DNA from: Paralithodes platypus
Lineage: Eukaryota; Arthropoda; Malacostraca; Decapoda; Lithodidae
Direction: 5' to 3'
Assembly: GCA_032716605.1 (NCBI GenBank)
Contig: CM064495.1
Location: 44,580,564 to 44,644,563, forward strand
DNA length: 64,000 bases
In this document: positions 35,873-51,022 of the stretch, in pieces
How the letters are laid out: each line of letters starts with the position of its first letter
How positions within the stretch are numbered: position 1 is the first letter of the stretch
The notes under the pieces: model-generated
Database searches by the model: none
What the model saw: only the letters and a program-made list of their open reading frames with translations
What the model was told of the DNA's origin: nothing
Program-made: the position numbers and the translations under genes

Positions 35873-36597
35873 TTACATGCCTTGCACTTTGTCTTTAATC
35901 AGCGTGCTGGTGAACGTCATTAGCCTTTTCTTGTTATATCCCTCAACCTCCTCTAATTACAATCATTGTTTCTTATTTAATTTTATTTCATTAATTGAGT
36001 TTAGAAGTAAAGTTGGTTGGTGAACAAATAGAATAATTATCCTTCATCACTATCATCACATTTTCCATTCTTCGTCTTAATTTTCTCCTGGCCTTTCTTC
36101 TTCCCATATATCTCTCCACCCTCCTCCTCTTCCCCCACCACCAAGATCTGGAAGCGTCAGTCCCGCCACACTTAATTCTGTGGGCGTCGGCTGCGGGTGG
36201 CTGAGGCTGCCCGGCCGCTAATTGCCGGGAAGTGACGCCATCACCACACGGATCAGACCATCACGTTGACAGGCCATACAAACAAAGGAAATGGTGCGAC
36301 AAGGCGATGGGAATTGTGCTCGCCCCTTTTCAGTTCCCCATATTTGGTTAGTTTAGGATACTTTTCTATGTGGGTATGTTTGTATGTGGGTATGTTTGTA
36401 TGTTTCATCCCTTCAAACATGGGTTCAAGCTTATGGTTTTGTTGTTTGATGAACAACGAAGTATAAAGGATAATCGGCCGAAGGCTCTGAAAAAAGAAGA
36501 AAAGAAAACGCCATAGGTCGCCCATTGTCTCCTTATTTATATTTGTTCTGCCCTCCTTGTTTTTATATTCCTTCTCTGTGAGTGCGTATTTGTGGAG
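35873..36597. other. Unique DNA containing a satellite-related relic
   Basis: At 35985-36042, ATTTCATTAATTGAGTTTAG plus AAGTAAAGTTGGTTGG resembles the unit boundary of the 8344-10346 satellite (ATTTCATTAATCGATTTTAG plus GAGTATAGTTGGTTG). A GC-rich non-repetitive section lies at 36150-36260. No gene supported. Confidence 0.5.
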
Positions 36598-36664
36598 AGA
36601 GAAGAGAAGAGAAGAGAAGAGAAGAGAAGAGAAGAGAAGAGAAGAGAAGAGAAGAGAAGAGAAG
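36598..36664. repeat. (GAGAA)n pentanucleotide microsatellite
   Basis: About 13 units of AGAGA/AGAAG phase. Confidence 0.95.
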
Positions 36665-36825
36665 AACAGAAAAGAACAGAAAAGTGAAAAAAAGAAAAGC
36701 TAGAGCTAGAGCCGAGAGCCGAGAAAGAGAGAGCAACCGGAGGAAAGTCATCAGGATATTTTATTCCCTTCACATTCACAGTTCCACTCCAGTCCCGGCA
36801 ATTATCACCCTCGGCACCAGACTCA

Positions 36826-37202
36826 TTAAGGGGGACTCACCTGCTGTTTTTCTCTTTTTTTTTTTTTCTCTCTCTCTCTCTGGCTTGTATCCATTCTGCC
36901 CCATTCAGTCTACTGTTTTAAGACTTTTATCCCCATCCAGGTATCGATTTTTTTCCTGGCGAGCAGTAGTGAGCCAGCATATTAGTTTTAAATTTGTTTG
37001 ACAGCAGGCTAAATTTGTACATTTGTTGATGGAAAATGTCTCCGGCGAAGCCGGATTTCTTCATACAATGCTGGCTCGCTATCGCTCGCCAAGAAAAAAT
37101 CGACACCTGGATGGGGATAAAAGTCTTAAAACAGTAGGCTGAATGGAGCAGAATGGATACAACCCTGATAAAGAGAGAACAAAAGCAGGTGACCCCCCTT
37201 AA
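36826..37202 (+). mobile_element. TTAA-flanked MITE with long inverted repeats (family 1, copy 1)
   Basis: TTAA occurs at 36826-36829 and 37199-37202. The left end reads GGGGGACTCACCTGCTGTTT; the right end, reverse complemented, reads GGGGGGTCACCTGCTTTTGT. Inner arms pair over roughly 100 bp (TTGTATCCATTCTGC..CATTCAG; AAGACTTTTATCCCCATCCA). The spacer carries AATGTCTCCGGCGAAGCCGG. The short frame with 'KPDFFIQCWLAIARQEKIDT' is shared among copies, but it sits in the inverted-repeat arm and is broken by a stop; I do not regard it as a transposase. Total 377 bp. Confidence 0.85.
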
Positions 37203-37328
37203 GAACGCCTCTCCCGTAGTAGGCACCATCAGCGAGCGTCTGTGGGTGTCGATTAGTGACCCTGTAGGAGAGAGAGATGGGTCAACTTCCATACCTAGCG
37301 TCATATTGGGGACGTCATTACTTAGGGA

Positions 37329-37331
<3 letters not shown>

Positions 37332-37379
<48 letters not shown>

Positions 37380-37400
37380 GAGAGAGAGAGAGAGAGAGAG
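37332..37400. repeat. (GT)n-(GA)n compound microsatellite
   Basis: About 23 GT units followed by about 11 GA units. Confidence 0.95.
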
Positions 37401-37982
37401 GAAAAGGAGGAATTTATTTTGATCCCTTACATTTGCAATCATGAGCTAAGATGCATAGATAAGCTATATCATCAAGTTGTTGTTTTTTGTATTTACGTTA
37501 GAGTTTATAGTATCAAATTAATATTATGTAAGATTAAGAGACACATATATGCTTTCATCATGTCACGCTCTTTGAGGAATTATGTGTATTGCATGAAAGT
37601 TTGTAGCCTAGTACGTTTTTTGTATCTGATATAATATTAATCGTTAGTGTCATCAATATTGACTGTTTACCCCAACAATAAGATTGTTGACATACACATA
37701 GCTCATTAACAACAGATTATTTATTATGTTTATTTGTATTACTATTACTGATAAACATATGGAATCAGAAAATGTCCGTAGTTGCCCCCTCTCTGTTTAC
37801 TGGGTGTCCTCCGTGTCTCCATGGGAACGAAAAGAAAATGGAATACGGCCTCGCTCGCGCACTTCGTTTACGAGCGCGGCGCAAGAGTTATCGGACAGTC
37901 GTGTAGGGTTTATAATGGCATAGGTGGCCTGGAATCTCCGGCAAAAGTCACACGATAAACAAAGTGTGGGAGGCCGCGGATG
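37401..37982. other. Unique DNA
   Basis: No gene supported; a GC-rich non-repetitive patch lies at 37800-37890. Confidence 0.4.
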
Positions 37983-38096
37983 AGAGGGGGGGGGGGGGGG
38001 TTATAGGGGGATATGGGGGTAAGAGGGAGGGGGGGGGAAGTGTAGGGGATATTGGGGGTGAGAGGAGTGGGGAGGTGTAGAGGGATATTGGGGGTT
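37983..38096. repeat. G-run-rich tandem repeat
   Basis: Variants of GTGTAGGGGATATTGGGGGT repeat about four times after a G-run of 18. More than four G-runs of four or more lie within 100 nt, making the plus strand G-quadruplex-prone. Confidence 0.8.
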
Positions 38097-38182
38097 TGTT
38101 GAACTTGGGTTAGTGTTGGTTACGGTGGTACGTGAAGGAGTTGGATTTATGAGACTTTTTGTGACTCACGCTATCTTACTCT

Positions 38183-38960
<778 letters not shown>

Positions 38961-39352
38961 TTAAGGGACCCCACTTCGCTTTTATTTATCTTTCTCTCCC
39001 TCTCTCTTTGGCTTGTATCCATTCGGCCCCATTCAGCCTACTGTTTTAAGACGTTTACTCCTATCCAGGTGTCAATATTTTCCTAGTGAGCGGTAGCAAG
39101 CCAGCATATATATATTTTTGTTTTGAAAGCAAGCTAAATTTGTAAATTTTTCGATAGAAATATGTCTCCGGAGAAGCCGGATTTCTCCATACACTGCTGG
39201 CTCGCTATCGCTCGCCAGGAAGATATTGACACCTGGATGGGGATAAACGTCTTAAAACAGTTGGCTGAATGGGGCCGAATGGATACAAGCCATGGAAAGA
39301 GAGAAAAGGAGAGAAAGAGAAAACAAACAGGTGACCCCCCCTCCCCCCTTAA
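38961..39352 (+). mobile_element. TTAA-flanked MITE (family 1, copy 2)
   Basis: TTAA occurs at 38961-38964 and 39349-39352, total 392 bp. It has the same arms as copy 1 (GGCTTGTATCCATTCGGCCC and complement) and the same spacer, in the same orientation. The right end is lengthened by an extra CCCTCCCCC run. Confidence 0.85.
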
Positions 39353-39593
39353 GAGAGAGAGCAAGGTTGTGTGAAGTAGGTGGGGTGATGTACATTAGGA
39401 AGCACTGTACTTTTGGGTCCATTGGTGCTTCATATCAGCTGGGCAGGTGTAGCGGCGAATTTATGGCACGCGAATGTGATGGAGATTAGCATACCACCTA
39501 GTTGCCGGCCCGAAATTGAATGTCTGTGTGATTAGTAAGTGGGCGATAATTGTTTGGTGCGATGGTGGGAGTGTGAGGGAGAGAGTTAGAGGT
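39353..39593. other. Unique DNA
   Basis: No gene supported. Confidence 0.4.
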
Positions 39594-39955
39594 ACTGTGA
39601 TGGTAGGGTAATTGTGGTAGATTGATGGTGGTTGTGATGGTGATGATGGTGGGGTAATTGTGGTAGATTGTGGTAGTTGATGGTGGTGATGATGGGGTAG
39701 GGTAATTTTGGTAGATTGTGGTAGTTGGTGATGGTGGTAGGGTAATTGTGGTAGTTGGTGGTGGTGATGATGATGGAGGGGGTAATTGTGGTAGTTGGTG
39801 GTGATGGTGGTGTGGGTAATTGTGGTAGATTGTGGTAGTTGATGGTGGTTGTGATGGTATTGATGGTGGGGGTAATTGTGGTAGTTGATGGTGGTTGATG
39901 ATGATGATGATGTGGTGATGTGTGGTTGGTTGTGGTGGTGGTTTGAGTAGTCGTG
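39594..39955. repeat. GGTAATTGTGGTAG minisatellite
   Basis: Units built from GGTAATTGTGGTAG, (GATTGTGGTA)0-1, GTTGATGGTGGT and (GATGAT)n repeat about eight times with variable composition. The His/Thr/Pro-rich minus frame is an artefact. Confidence 0.9.
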
Positions 39956-40323
39956 AAGGAGTGATTGCAGTATAGTTTTGTGGTGGACATTGTTTAGGGG
40001 TGCTGGTGGTTAAGGCTCGAAAGGGGTTGAAATGTGTGTGTGTGTGAGAGGAATGGGAGGTGGTACAAGAATCAAGATCAAGCGAGCGAGAGAGATTTTA
40101 ACTATAACTTCCCTCTTTCCACATCCACATATAACCTTCAACAACAACAACAGCGCCCAGCCAGCCAGAAAGAACGGGACCCCCAGAAAACAATAATATA
40201 TAAAGGGCCCCAACTGACTCTTAACAGCAGTACCATCATCACGACCAAGGGACCCAGACACCATCACTCCCTCACCCGGAGACACTTGACACAGCCACGG
40301 TGAGGGAGTGGGTCACTTGGAGA
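39956..40323. other. Unique DNA
   Basis: A short (TG)n lies near 40032-40047; no gene supported. Confidence 0.4.
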
Positions 40324-40510
40324 AATATATATGGGTTACCGGTATATGTAGCCGTTCACCAATATATATGGGTTACCGGTATATGTAGCCGTTCACCAAT
40401 ATATATATGGGTTACCGGTATATGTAGCCGTTCACCAATATATATGGGTTACCGGTATATGTAGCCGTTCACCAATATATATGGGTTACCGGTATATGTA
40501 GCCGTTCACC
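40324..40510. repeat. 37-bp tandem repeat, 5 units
   Basis: Unit AATATATATGGGTTACCGGT plus ATATGTAGCCGTTCACC; one unit has an extra TA. Each unit contains the palindrome TACCGGTA. Confidence 0.95.
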
Positions 40511-40632
40511 AATATTGAAGGCCATTGGAATCTGGGGGGTGTTTTCTAAGCTTGATGGAGGTCTAGCGAGGAAACTAAAACAAAATTAATACATGAATTA
40601 ATAAACCAAAAAAACGACCACTAGCCCCTTAA
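40511..40632 (+). mobile_element. MITE family 2, copy B (5'-truncated)
   Basis: TCTAAGCTTGATGGAGGTCT and the A-rich text ending in CCCCTTAA match the right part of 27544-27845. It ends at TTAA 40629-40632. The left part is missing, the element apparently being cut by or fused to the 37-bp array. Confidence 0.6.
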
Positions 40633-42464
40633 ATGGTGTGCGCTGCTGCGGTTGTGGCGGCCAGAGGGTGGGAGGGTAAAGGTCACCACGGCGCTGTACA
40701 GTAATTCTGCGCGAATCATCTGAGCGTGACGAGTGACATTTGTCTAACCTTTCCGCGACGTGGGGTAGCGGCGGTGGTGGCGGTAGCAGAGGAATAGCGG
40801 GAGTGACGTTGATGGGAAGGGTTTTATTTGTATTGTTTATTGTTTTTATTTAATTAATTAGTCATTGTTTAATTATTTTACGTGTAGTTTAACTTTTGTT
40901 ATAATTTTGCCATGTATCTCTTCATATGCCTGATATATTTGTTTGCTTGTTTGTATATTTATAGTCAGTAATAAACACAAACAACACCAAATATTGAACA
41001 TTAACAATAACCAGATAAGTACCCCCCACCCCCACCCCACACACACACACACACACACTAAAAACAGCCTCGATAGCATAAACAGATTCAAGAACAATAG
41101 CAAAGGCATATCGAACATCATAAGCATAATATTAAACAACATACACTCGTTAACAGATCAACAACGAAATAAAACAATCAAGCAGCACACAATGATTATC
41201 AAATATCATACACATAATCACCAGCACAAACATCAACATAATCAACAACAGCAAGACAAGTAGCCCTACATAAACAGGAACAACAACAACAACAGTAGCA
41301 TTAACAGGATCAGCAACAGACGCACGAACAACCGTAGCGATATATCCACGGGGAGGCCTTACTATCAATATATCAGTAAGTTTAAGGTTCCGTTATCGCC
41401 GCCGAGTATAAAATGTCCGAACGTATTTGAACGATAACTCCGGCGTTGAGCGCTTTTGGTCAATCTCGATCATCGGTTGCCTACGAGGACGCTAGGGCCG
41501 CTTTAGGAAACAGAGACGGGACAACACTTTTCAATCGGATGTCTTGATTTGTATTATAAGTACTGCCAAATAATTTCATACAATTTCCACGAATTTCTCT
41601 GAGTTAAAAAAAATTATCGAGATTGTATTTAACCCTTGGAGTCTTAGAGACCTTTTTAAGCTTAATCAAAATAGACTGGGGGCAGGTAGAACAATAGAAA
41701 TTGGGTCATTTGATTTTGATAAGTATGATTTAATTATGTCCTTGTCACAATATAAATTTATGGAATATAATAGTCAGTGCGGAAGATGTGAAATGTACTG
41801 TATGTTTAAGTACCTGTCATCAAAATCCTTATGGTTCGAAGTTGTCCTATGTCTGCATTCTAAAGGCCCTCTGTTGCAGGCCCGGTGAAGAGGACGATAT
41901 CATAAGTCTCATTAGGGGAAGCTATGTTGATGGTGGTGTGTGTAGATCATCCTAAACTTTGAGGGACTACCTTTTTTTTTTTTTTTTTTTTTTTTTTAGC
42001 CCTTACAATAGTGTCTGTTTTATATGTTATGCTCGAAAAGATATATGATTCCACACAACTCAGAACGAACCTTTCGGAATGTTAAAATCGTTAGTATACA
42101 TTAAGGTGGATTATTTACATGATGGATCAATACAAAGTGGGTAGTATTGATACCGGGTATGTATATTCATAGAGACATGATGAATTTTAGGAACCTCTTG
42201 TTTGTGATTTTTGGGTGGTAAAACTGTCCGCTATAATTTATATTGAGTCATTCTGAGATACCCATACCCCACAATGGTAATACAAGTATAGGAGGGCAGT
42301 TTTGCCTTTTGTCTCCCTCATCCACATAGAAAAAAAAAATAGGAATGCACATCATTTCTAACCACAATGGTGATACAGCAAGCAGAGTTATACAAGATAA
42401 GGTGATACTGTACAAGTAAGAGACTTCAGAAGGTTTATAAACAAATTTCCCTGTTACTACCTGA
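40633..42464. other. Unique DNA with (CA)n and a T26 run
   Basis: (CA)n at 41039-41059; CAACAACAA patches at 41240-41300; a run of 26 T at 41972-41997 followed by AG. No gene supported. Confidence 0.4.
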
Positions 42465-43819
42465 CTACCTACCTACCTGGAGTAAACCCAGATAATACAG
42501 CAGCTTGAAATAAATACAAACGATCCATTGATACAAGCCCGATACTCCCGGTAGGACAAAGCAACAAGCCTGACGATGCACAGCAGTGACGGTATCTATC
42601 ATTAGTGGGGCGGGAAGTATCAAGAGCAACATTGGAAGCAGCCTCGTAAAGATCACCACTATCTCCAGCAGTCCAGAGGTAAGAGGCAGGTGGAGGGGAG
42701 GGGGCGTGGGGGAGAGAGAGAGGGGGCACTGGTTAGAAATTGATAGATTACGTTTGATTGAGAGGCCACTTTGGATTGGGGCTAGTTGAAAGTAGAATAT
42801 GAGATCTTTTTTACCCATGTTTTCTTTTATAACTTTGGTTTTGTCAAGTTCACAATAATGTTCGCTATATTTTTATTGCTACTTCTTAATTGGCTGGTTT
42901 AGGTGGACAGAAGGGGCTGGTTATGTAGCTTTAAAGGATGGATTACAGTTTACCTAAATATTACATCGGAAGAGATTGAGATTGTAGTACGTGTTATTGA
43001 AGGGATAATTCGATCGATTTTAGAGGTTATGCTGAAACAAAGTAAAATGGAATACATAATAAGCCGGCAGATTATTGTATGAGTTACTCTATGTATTGTA
43101 TAGTTATATCATAGCTTGTAATGCATCATGGTTCGGTAAAAGAGACTGCACATTCTTTGTTTAGGTCACTATCTTGTTTGGATTAGTAGGGTTTTTTTAT
43201 GTTCAGGATGAGATAGACGGATCGATAAGCTATGTGGGCTATATATATGCACAAAACTGGCTGGAAGAAGTATTGGGTAGGACATGGCAAGCTATAAATA
43301 GACCTGGCTAACAGAGTGGTTTTGGACAGACTATATATAAAGCCGAGTACTATATATAGCTAAAACAAAAATGCATATGGTTTAAAAGTCATAAAGTTAT
43401 TGTATACTATGTTTAGGGAGGAAGATATATTATGATTAGAAGGAAGACTGGGACGGACATGATCGAATAATCTATAAGACGGAATACTGCAGACAATGAA
43501 TATTACTAGAACAATAAAGTTACGTGAAGGACGGAGCAACATGAAATAAGTAAGACAGACATGAAGCGGGACGAGACACGCATGCTATTAAACGAGTTAG
43601 TGTATAATAGAAGCAACTTAGGCAGACTAATTGACTTGGGAGGGTGGGGCTACATTACTCTACTGAAGACCGTGCAATGACAGGGCTCTGCAAGAACACG
43701 ACCATGCAAGTAATGGCCGGGAAGAATGATGCATGGGAGGTGTGGCGACAGAACCCCGAGAACATGCGGAAATCGGGAGGCGAGTGTGATGAAGACCAGA
43801 CGGGGGTGGATGTAACAAA
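42465..43819. other. Unique DNA; unexplained open frames near 42465-42818
   Basis: On the minus strand two overlapping frames stay open for 86 and 117 codons across mixed-composition DNA (e.g. FTRLLPMLLLILPAPLMIDT, hydrophobic) and end beside CAG|GTAGGT, a donor-like site. No family is recognised, and two open frames over the same bases argue for chance. Confidence 0.2.
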
Positions 43820-44320
43820 TCATGGCTGTGTCAGGACACGGTAAAAAGGGTCATTTTGGGAGGGTAAGCACTGGGCAAGGGTAAGCCAGGGCGAGAGCAG
43901 ATCAGAGACATAACAAAGATGATACATACAGGGTAGCATCAGTTCAAAGGCGTCGCAGGGTTGAGAAAAATAGAACATGATCAGTTCAGGGATACACATT
44001 AAAGAACGGAGTAAGAGTAGGATGATACAAAACAGGGTAAATAATAGGGGTTCTAGAACAAACTCGGTGTGAGTAAGACACAGTACGACAGGGTAGAAGA
44101 AAGTAATTAACAACAATGCCATCATTAACAAGTAAAAATAGTGTTCAGTTGGTAGGCATGGAATGACCAGAACAGGACATGCATGAGGTACTACAGGATA
44201 ATAAAAAATATGGCAGAACAGGGTAGGTAGGGTATGACGGCACAGGGCAAGGCAATGCAGGGTAGGTCTGGGCAAAGCAAGGCAGTGTAAGGCAAGGCAA
44301 GGCAGGCCAGAACAGTAGAG
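43820..44320. repeat. Cryptically simple CAGGG/GGCAA-rich stretch
   Basis: Words such as ACAGGGTA, GCAAGGCA and GGGTAGGT recur irregularly, most strongly at 44215-44310. The 179-codon minus frame with 'CLALPYTALLCP'-like repeats derives from this. Confidence 0.6.
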
Positions 44321-46683
<2,363 letters not shown>

Positions 46684-48479
46684 TCCTGTGAATGGGTGTA
46701 AATGTGCCCGCATGGTGGGGGGGTTAGTAGGGAGAGGAGCAGGTTGTCTTAGAATGTTTAGAGGGGACTAGGTACACGTGTAATCATCACCACAACCAAC
46801 TTTGTTAAATAGGGGATTTAGAAGGAAAATTTCAAGAAATTATTAAGTTTAAATGGCACCAAATTATTTTTTTGATCTTAAAGCGAAGGCATATAGCTAA
46901 AAAAAAATCGGATGATAGTGACTAGTTCTGGCAGGGATTACTTGACATCGAGTTAGCTGTGCACACTGCGTCCCTCTGTGATGCTCTCTGACAGCTTCAA
47001 TTAGTACAAGAAGCCGTGGCCAGGAGCTAGAGGATGGCAGTGTCTTGGAGGAAGTGCTATAGTCGGGTTAAATGAATTTGGCAGCAAAATCTCCTCCGGT
47101 AGGTAGTATGCTTGTAAATGAGAATGATGGTGGTGGGTAGAGAGAGAGAGTGAGTGTATGATAGTATGTTAGCAGTAGGTATAATTGTGATTGAGAATGA
47201 TGGTGATTGGCAGAGGGACAGAGAGAGAGAAAGTGTGTGAGTGTGTGTGTGTGATATAATAGCACACCTTACATAATCTTCCCTCTAACACCTGTAGCAT
47301 ACTCTGGATATCCTTCAACAACTCTATTCTCCATATTCCACCTTGACTTAAAAAATACATTCGCACCCCCTGAATCCTATCAGCCATCTTTCCATACCTC
47401 CCCCGCGCTCTCTGGACGTTCCCGTGAGCTTGACAGCCGCACCATAACATCTTAATACTGATCCCTTATGTTATATGCAACACCAACCACCACCGCCTAG
47501 GCCCGACCACGAGTGTTTCTTTTATTGCAACCAAGATGGGGATGTTGATACGTAAGGGCATCATTGATACTAGTCTCCTTGACCTAACATAATATAACTG
47601 TCTAATACACCCTAGCCTAGTATATCTGTTGAGAATCATGATACATAAAAAACTAATTAAGGTGTATTGTGTGTAGAAATATGTAGAAATTAATTAGAGT
47701 GTTGCCATATCTACGAACTGCCGTAACCGTGTTGATATAAAAATTATACTTGGGGTCCGATCGGCATCAGTCAGCGGGAGATGAGGTGTGTTCTTCATCA
47801 ATATGACCTATAAGGCGGTGGGGAAGGAATGATAAGCACCTGGAGATCACGGGGGAGCAGGCCTTTCCGATGGCGGCGCAATAAAAACTGTATACTATTA
47901 ATATTGATTTTTGGATTGAGTGATATCATAAGCCTTACTCAAACATTATCCGTGCGTTATTATTGTAGTTGTGCTTCATATTATTATTCTGTTATCGATT
48001 TCATACTAAGCTTAAACTTAATCTTCATCAATACAAAACAGTAAAAATATGAATAGCCTGTTCCATCGCGTTCTTAAAGATTTCAATAGCATTTATATAA
48101 TTTTATATAATTTTCCTTTGCTTATGGTATCTATATTTTCATATGGAAATAATTGTGTCCTAATTCATAGCCAAACAAAAAAGATTAACAGGAACATTTT
48201 ACGAATTCTCAAGTAGTACAAAGGCGTTTTTAGATGGTCCTTTTGAACATTGGTCTCCTCTGTTGCCTGTTTTTAAGTGGCATGGTTGGAGTCGTAAAGT
48301 TGTACTAGCGGAACCTGACAGCACGAGCATAAAGACATAGCGTGAGCTGAGGGGATTGACTGGCTCTGGAAGGATTGGGATTAGTGAGGAAGGGAAACAC
48401 TAGGTGACTCTACTAGCCAAAATGGATAAGGGAGAATATGTGTGTATGTGTGTGCGTGATTTTCAAGTCCCCTTTTAGT

Positions 48480-48481
<2 letters not shown>
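46684..48481. other. Unique DNA
   Basis: A diverged local duplication (gagaatgatggtg..agagagagag) lies at 47119-47235. No gene supported. Confidence 0.4.

Positions 48482-48549
<68 letters not shown>
48482..48549. repeat. (CA)n microsatellite
   Basis: About 34 CA units. Confidence 0.97.
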
Positions 48550-48553
<4 letters not shown>

Positions 48554-49024
48554 AGCTAAACACTAGAAAAGCAGACCTAGCACAGCGCGAAGTAGACCTA
48601 TGCAACACAATGTTTATATTACAACTAACACTCCCTAGGTCTCCCAATAGACGCCAAGGGGGCCACCCACACCAAGCTGCCCGCATGCTCCCCTCCCTGT
48701 CACATGATCCGCAATATTTTTTATGCAGTCGGGTTAAGGCAGTTTGTGTATTTAGCACCACTCTCTATGTATGAGTCACTCCTTACGTATAATACAGTAC
48801 TGCTCCGATTTTCTGTATTTATATTGGATTCATGTATTTATATTGATATTAAATTAGTTAGAAGTAAATAATAATAGACACATAGCGGTGTTGATGTATG
48901 TACAAACTACCCCCATCTCGTTTGAAAACTAAATCCTTGCATCCCAGCCAGACCTTGAGCTGTCCTGCCGAACATCACTTAACTCTCTTGGAAAATAGGG
49001 TCGTCTATAAGGGGAATGCCTCTA

Positions 49025-49056
<32 letters not shown>

Positions 49057-49427
49057 TAAATAGAGTTCATGTTCTTTCTCTGTTTCCGGAATTTGTGCTG
49101 AAGTTTTCTCTGGAGTGATGCGTGAAATTTACGTATTACAGACACTAAGAGTGATTCGTCAAATGTACATTGGTTGAAGTATAATTGAGGTCAACAAGAA
49201 TATTAATGTCGAATAGTTTAGAAGCGATTCTGTTAACTTCTGAAATGATTCATTGAACGCAAAGATCAAGCGACTGCACAGTCCTTTATTTGACAGGGCC
49301 TTCAGCCTCCTATTTATCATTGAGTCGCCTATCACGAACATACGTGTATATCACCAACTGTGTATGATGGCTCAGCACAGCACATCATGGCAGCTACTGT
49401 AACAAAGAAAGGGGTGACGGTCCTTAC
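48550..49427. other. Unique DNA with short (GT)n
   Basis: (GT)n plus GA lies at about 49026-49055. No gene supported apart from the exon candidate that follows. Confidence 0.4.
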
Positions 49428-49597
49428 CTTGGGATCTGGATGGAAACGCCTGGAGCTGGATCATAAACCGCGGGTTAACGTGCGAAGCGTCAACAAAACC
49501 CTCCTGTTATCGTCGGCCGCATCGGGTAAACCAGGTTCCTTTGTCTGGAGCAGGGCCTTCGTCGTCCCCGCCGTCAGATTGTCTAGGGCATAGTTGT
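49428..49597 (-). CDS. Candidate terminal coding exon, unknown protein (partial)
   Basis: On the minus strand, a pyrimidine-rich AACTCTCTCTACAG acceptor precedes base 49597, with TAAC upstream as a possible branch point. A donor-like CCCAAG|GTAAGG follows base 49428. Within the 170-nt segment one frame, starting after two bases, stays open for 44 codons (NYALDNLTAGTTKALLQTKE..) and stops at TGA 49463-49461. The segment is GC-richer than its AT-rich surroundings. The stop lies 33 nt before the donor, which would be compatible with a last coding exon plus a 3'-UTR intron. I do not recognise the peptide, and the upstream exons would lie at higher coordinates. A chance arrangement is quite possible. 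Confidence 0.25.
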
Positions 49598-50947
49598 CTG
49601 TAGAGAGAGTTATGCCAGTTGCCGACTATATCATCCAGTACAGGCTCCAAAAAAACTATAAAAGAATGCCATGCTAAGTTTAGTCTACGGTATGACACAA
49701 ACATCCCCTCCGCTTTATTACTACTGTGTTTTACTAACGGCCATGTTGCATTGCATGTTTTGTAATTAGTAGTGTATTTGAAGCGAAGCATATATGTTAA
49801 TTTATTCATATTATATATGTATCTAGTTGTGAAATTATGTAACACGAAACGTAAGTAAAATGCAAAACTTAGAAAGAGGTACATAGTATGGCGCCAATGA
49901 TAACTATGGCTCTGGTATAGGCCCCCATACGTCTCACCTGCCCAGAGGCCATTTAGGCAATAGTGACGAGACAACGACTGGTATTTCCTGTTTCTGTTAC
50001 TATAAACTGCTGATAACACTAAATAAACTTTGTATCATTATACTCAGTAAATTAACTTTGATTGTCTAATGTTCAAGTTATCCCAAACGTTTTATCAACT
50101 ACTCCTAATCCTCAGAACTGTGAAAACTTTCGTTTTGGTGAACGAAATCATTTTAAGTAATTGGTCAGTTTGAGAAACTATGTGATATACAGTATATGCA
50201 GTATATATGTGTTTTTCCGCAATTTAGCCCTCACTTCCATAAGTGTTAATTTGATGCGGGATAGGCAACACTTTTCCCTCATGTATAGGAATACAAAAAT
50301 ATCCCCGATAAAATGGCGTCACGTCAAAAAGTTCTCCCTCCGTATTCTAAAGGGTCGCTACACCTGCCGAGCTGTTTACGGCCGCCCTGTCGAGCATAGG
50401 AACGAGTGAATTAACTTTTGATACTGACGAATCTAAAGGCGGTCGTTGAATAATAAAACCGGGGCGGCTTAGGGAGAGGCAGACTGACCGAGCTGCCGAG
50501 CCTAGAAAGTATGATGTTTCCCGAGTTTACTTACTTATATACTGGGAGATTTTCATTAAACCCATACCCCTACCTCTTAGAAATTGCATTTATTGACTCG
50601 AGTGATAGACTGGTTCGTATATTTCGTTTTCGTAGGCCTACCCATACCTTTTCATGTAGGCTAATGTTTTCCATGCCACTAACTAGATGTCCATATCAAT
50701 CGATCTATGTTCTGATCGTCAATTAAGGTGTTCTAGCTGAGTTAACTTATAGAGTGATGGTAATTCTGTGTTCGTGCCTAGACCTTCAAATATTAAGAGT
50801 TTAATGAGTTTCTAAATTGATGTCCATTAGATTTGTGTTCTTGTCAGTGTATAATGTGATGCCCAATGAATTAGTTGCATATCCAGACTTTGAATTATGA
50901 TTAGTTTTTTATTTACGGTCAATTTATTTATGTAGCTATATTAATTC
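49598..50947. other. AT-rich unique DNA
   Basis: The minus frame 49507-50019 (170 codons) has mixed composition but no recognised domain. Confidence 0.35.
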
Positions 50948-51022
50948 AATTTGCGATCGTGGCCAGCCCACTTGCTTAATGGCACCCGATCGTGTCCAGC
51001 CCACTTGTTTAATGGCACCCGA
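50948..51022. repeat. Tandem duplication of ~33 bp
   Basis: GATCGTGGCCAGCCCACTTG plus CTTAATGGCACCC is repeated once with two or three substitutions. Confidence 0.85.

Noticed and set aside
42465..42818. 117-codon hydrophobic minus-strand frame resembling membrane helices
   Set aside because: A second frame over the same bases is also open, and no receptor or transporter signature is present.
49507..50019. 170-codon minus-strand frame
   Set aside because: AT-rich, no recognised domain, and out of phase with the more exon-like 44-codon frame at its end.
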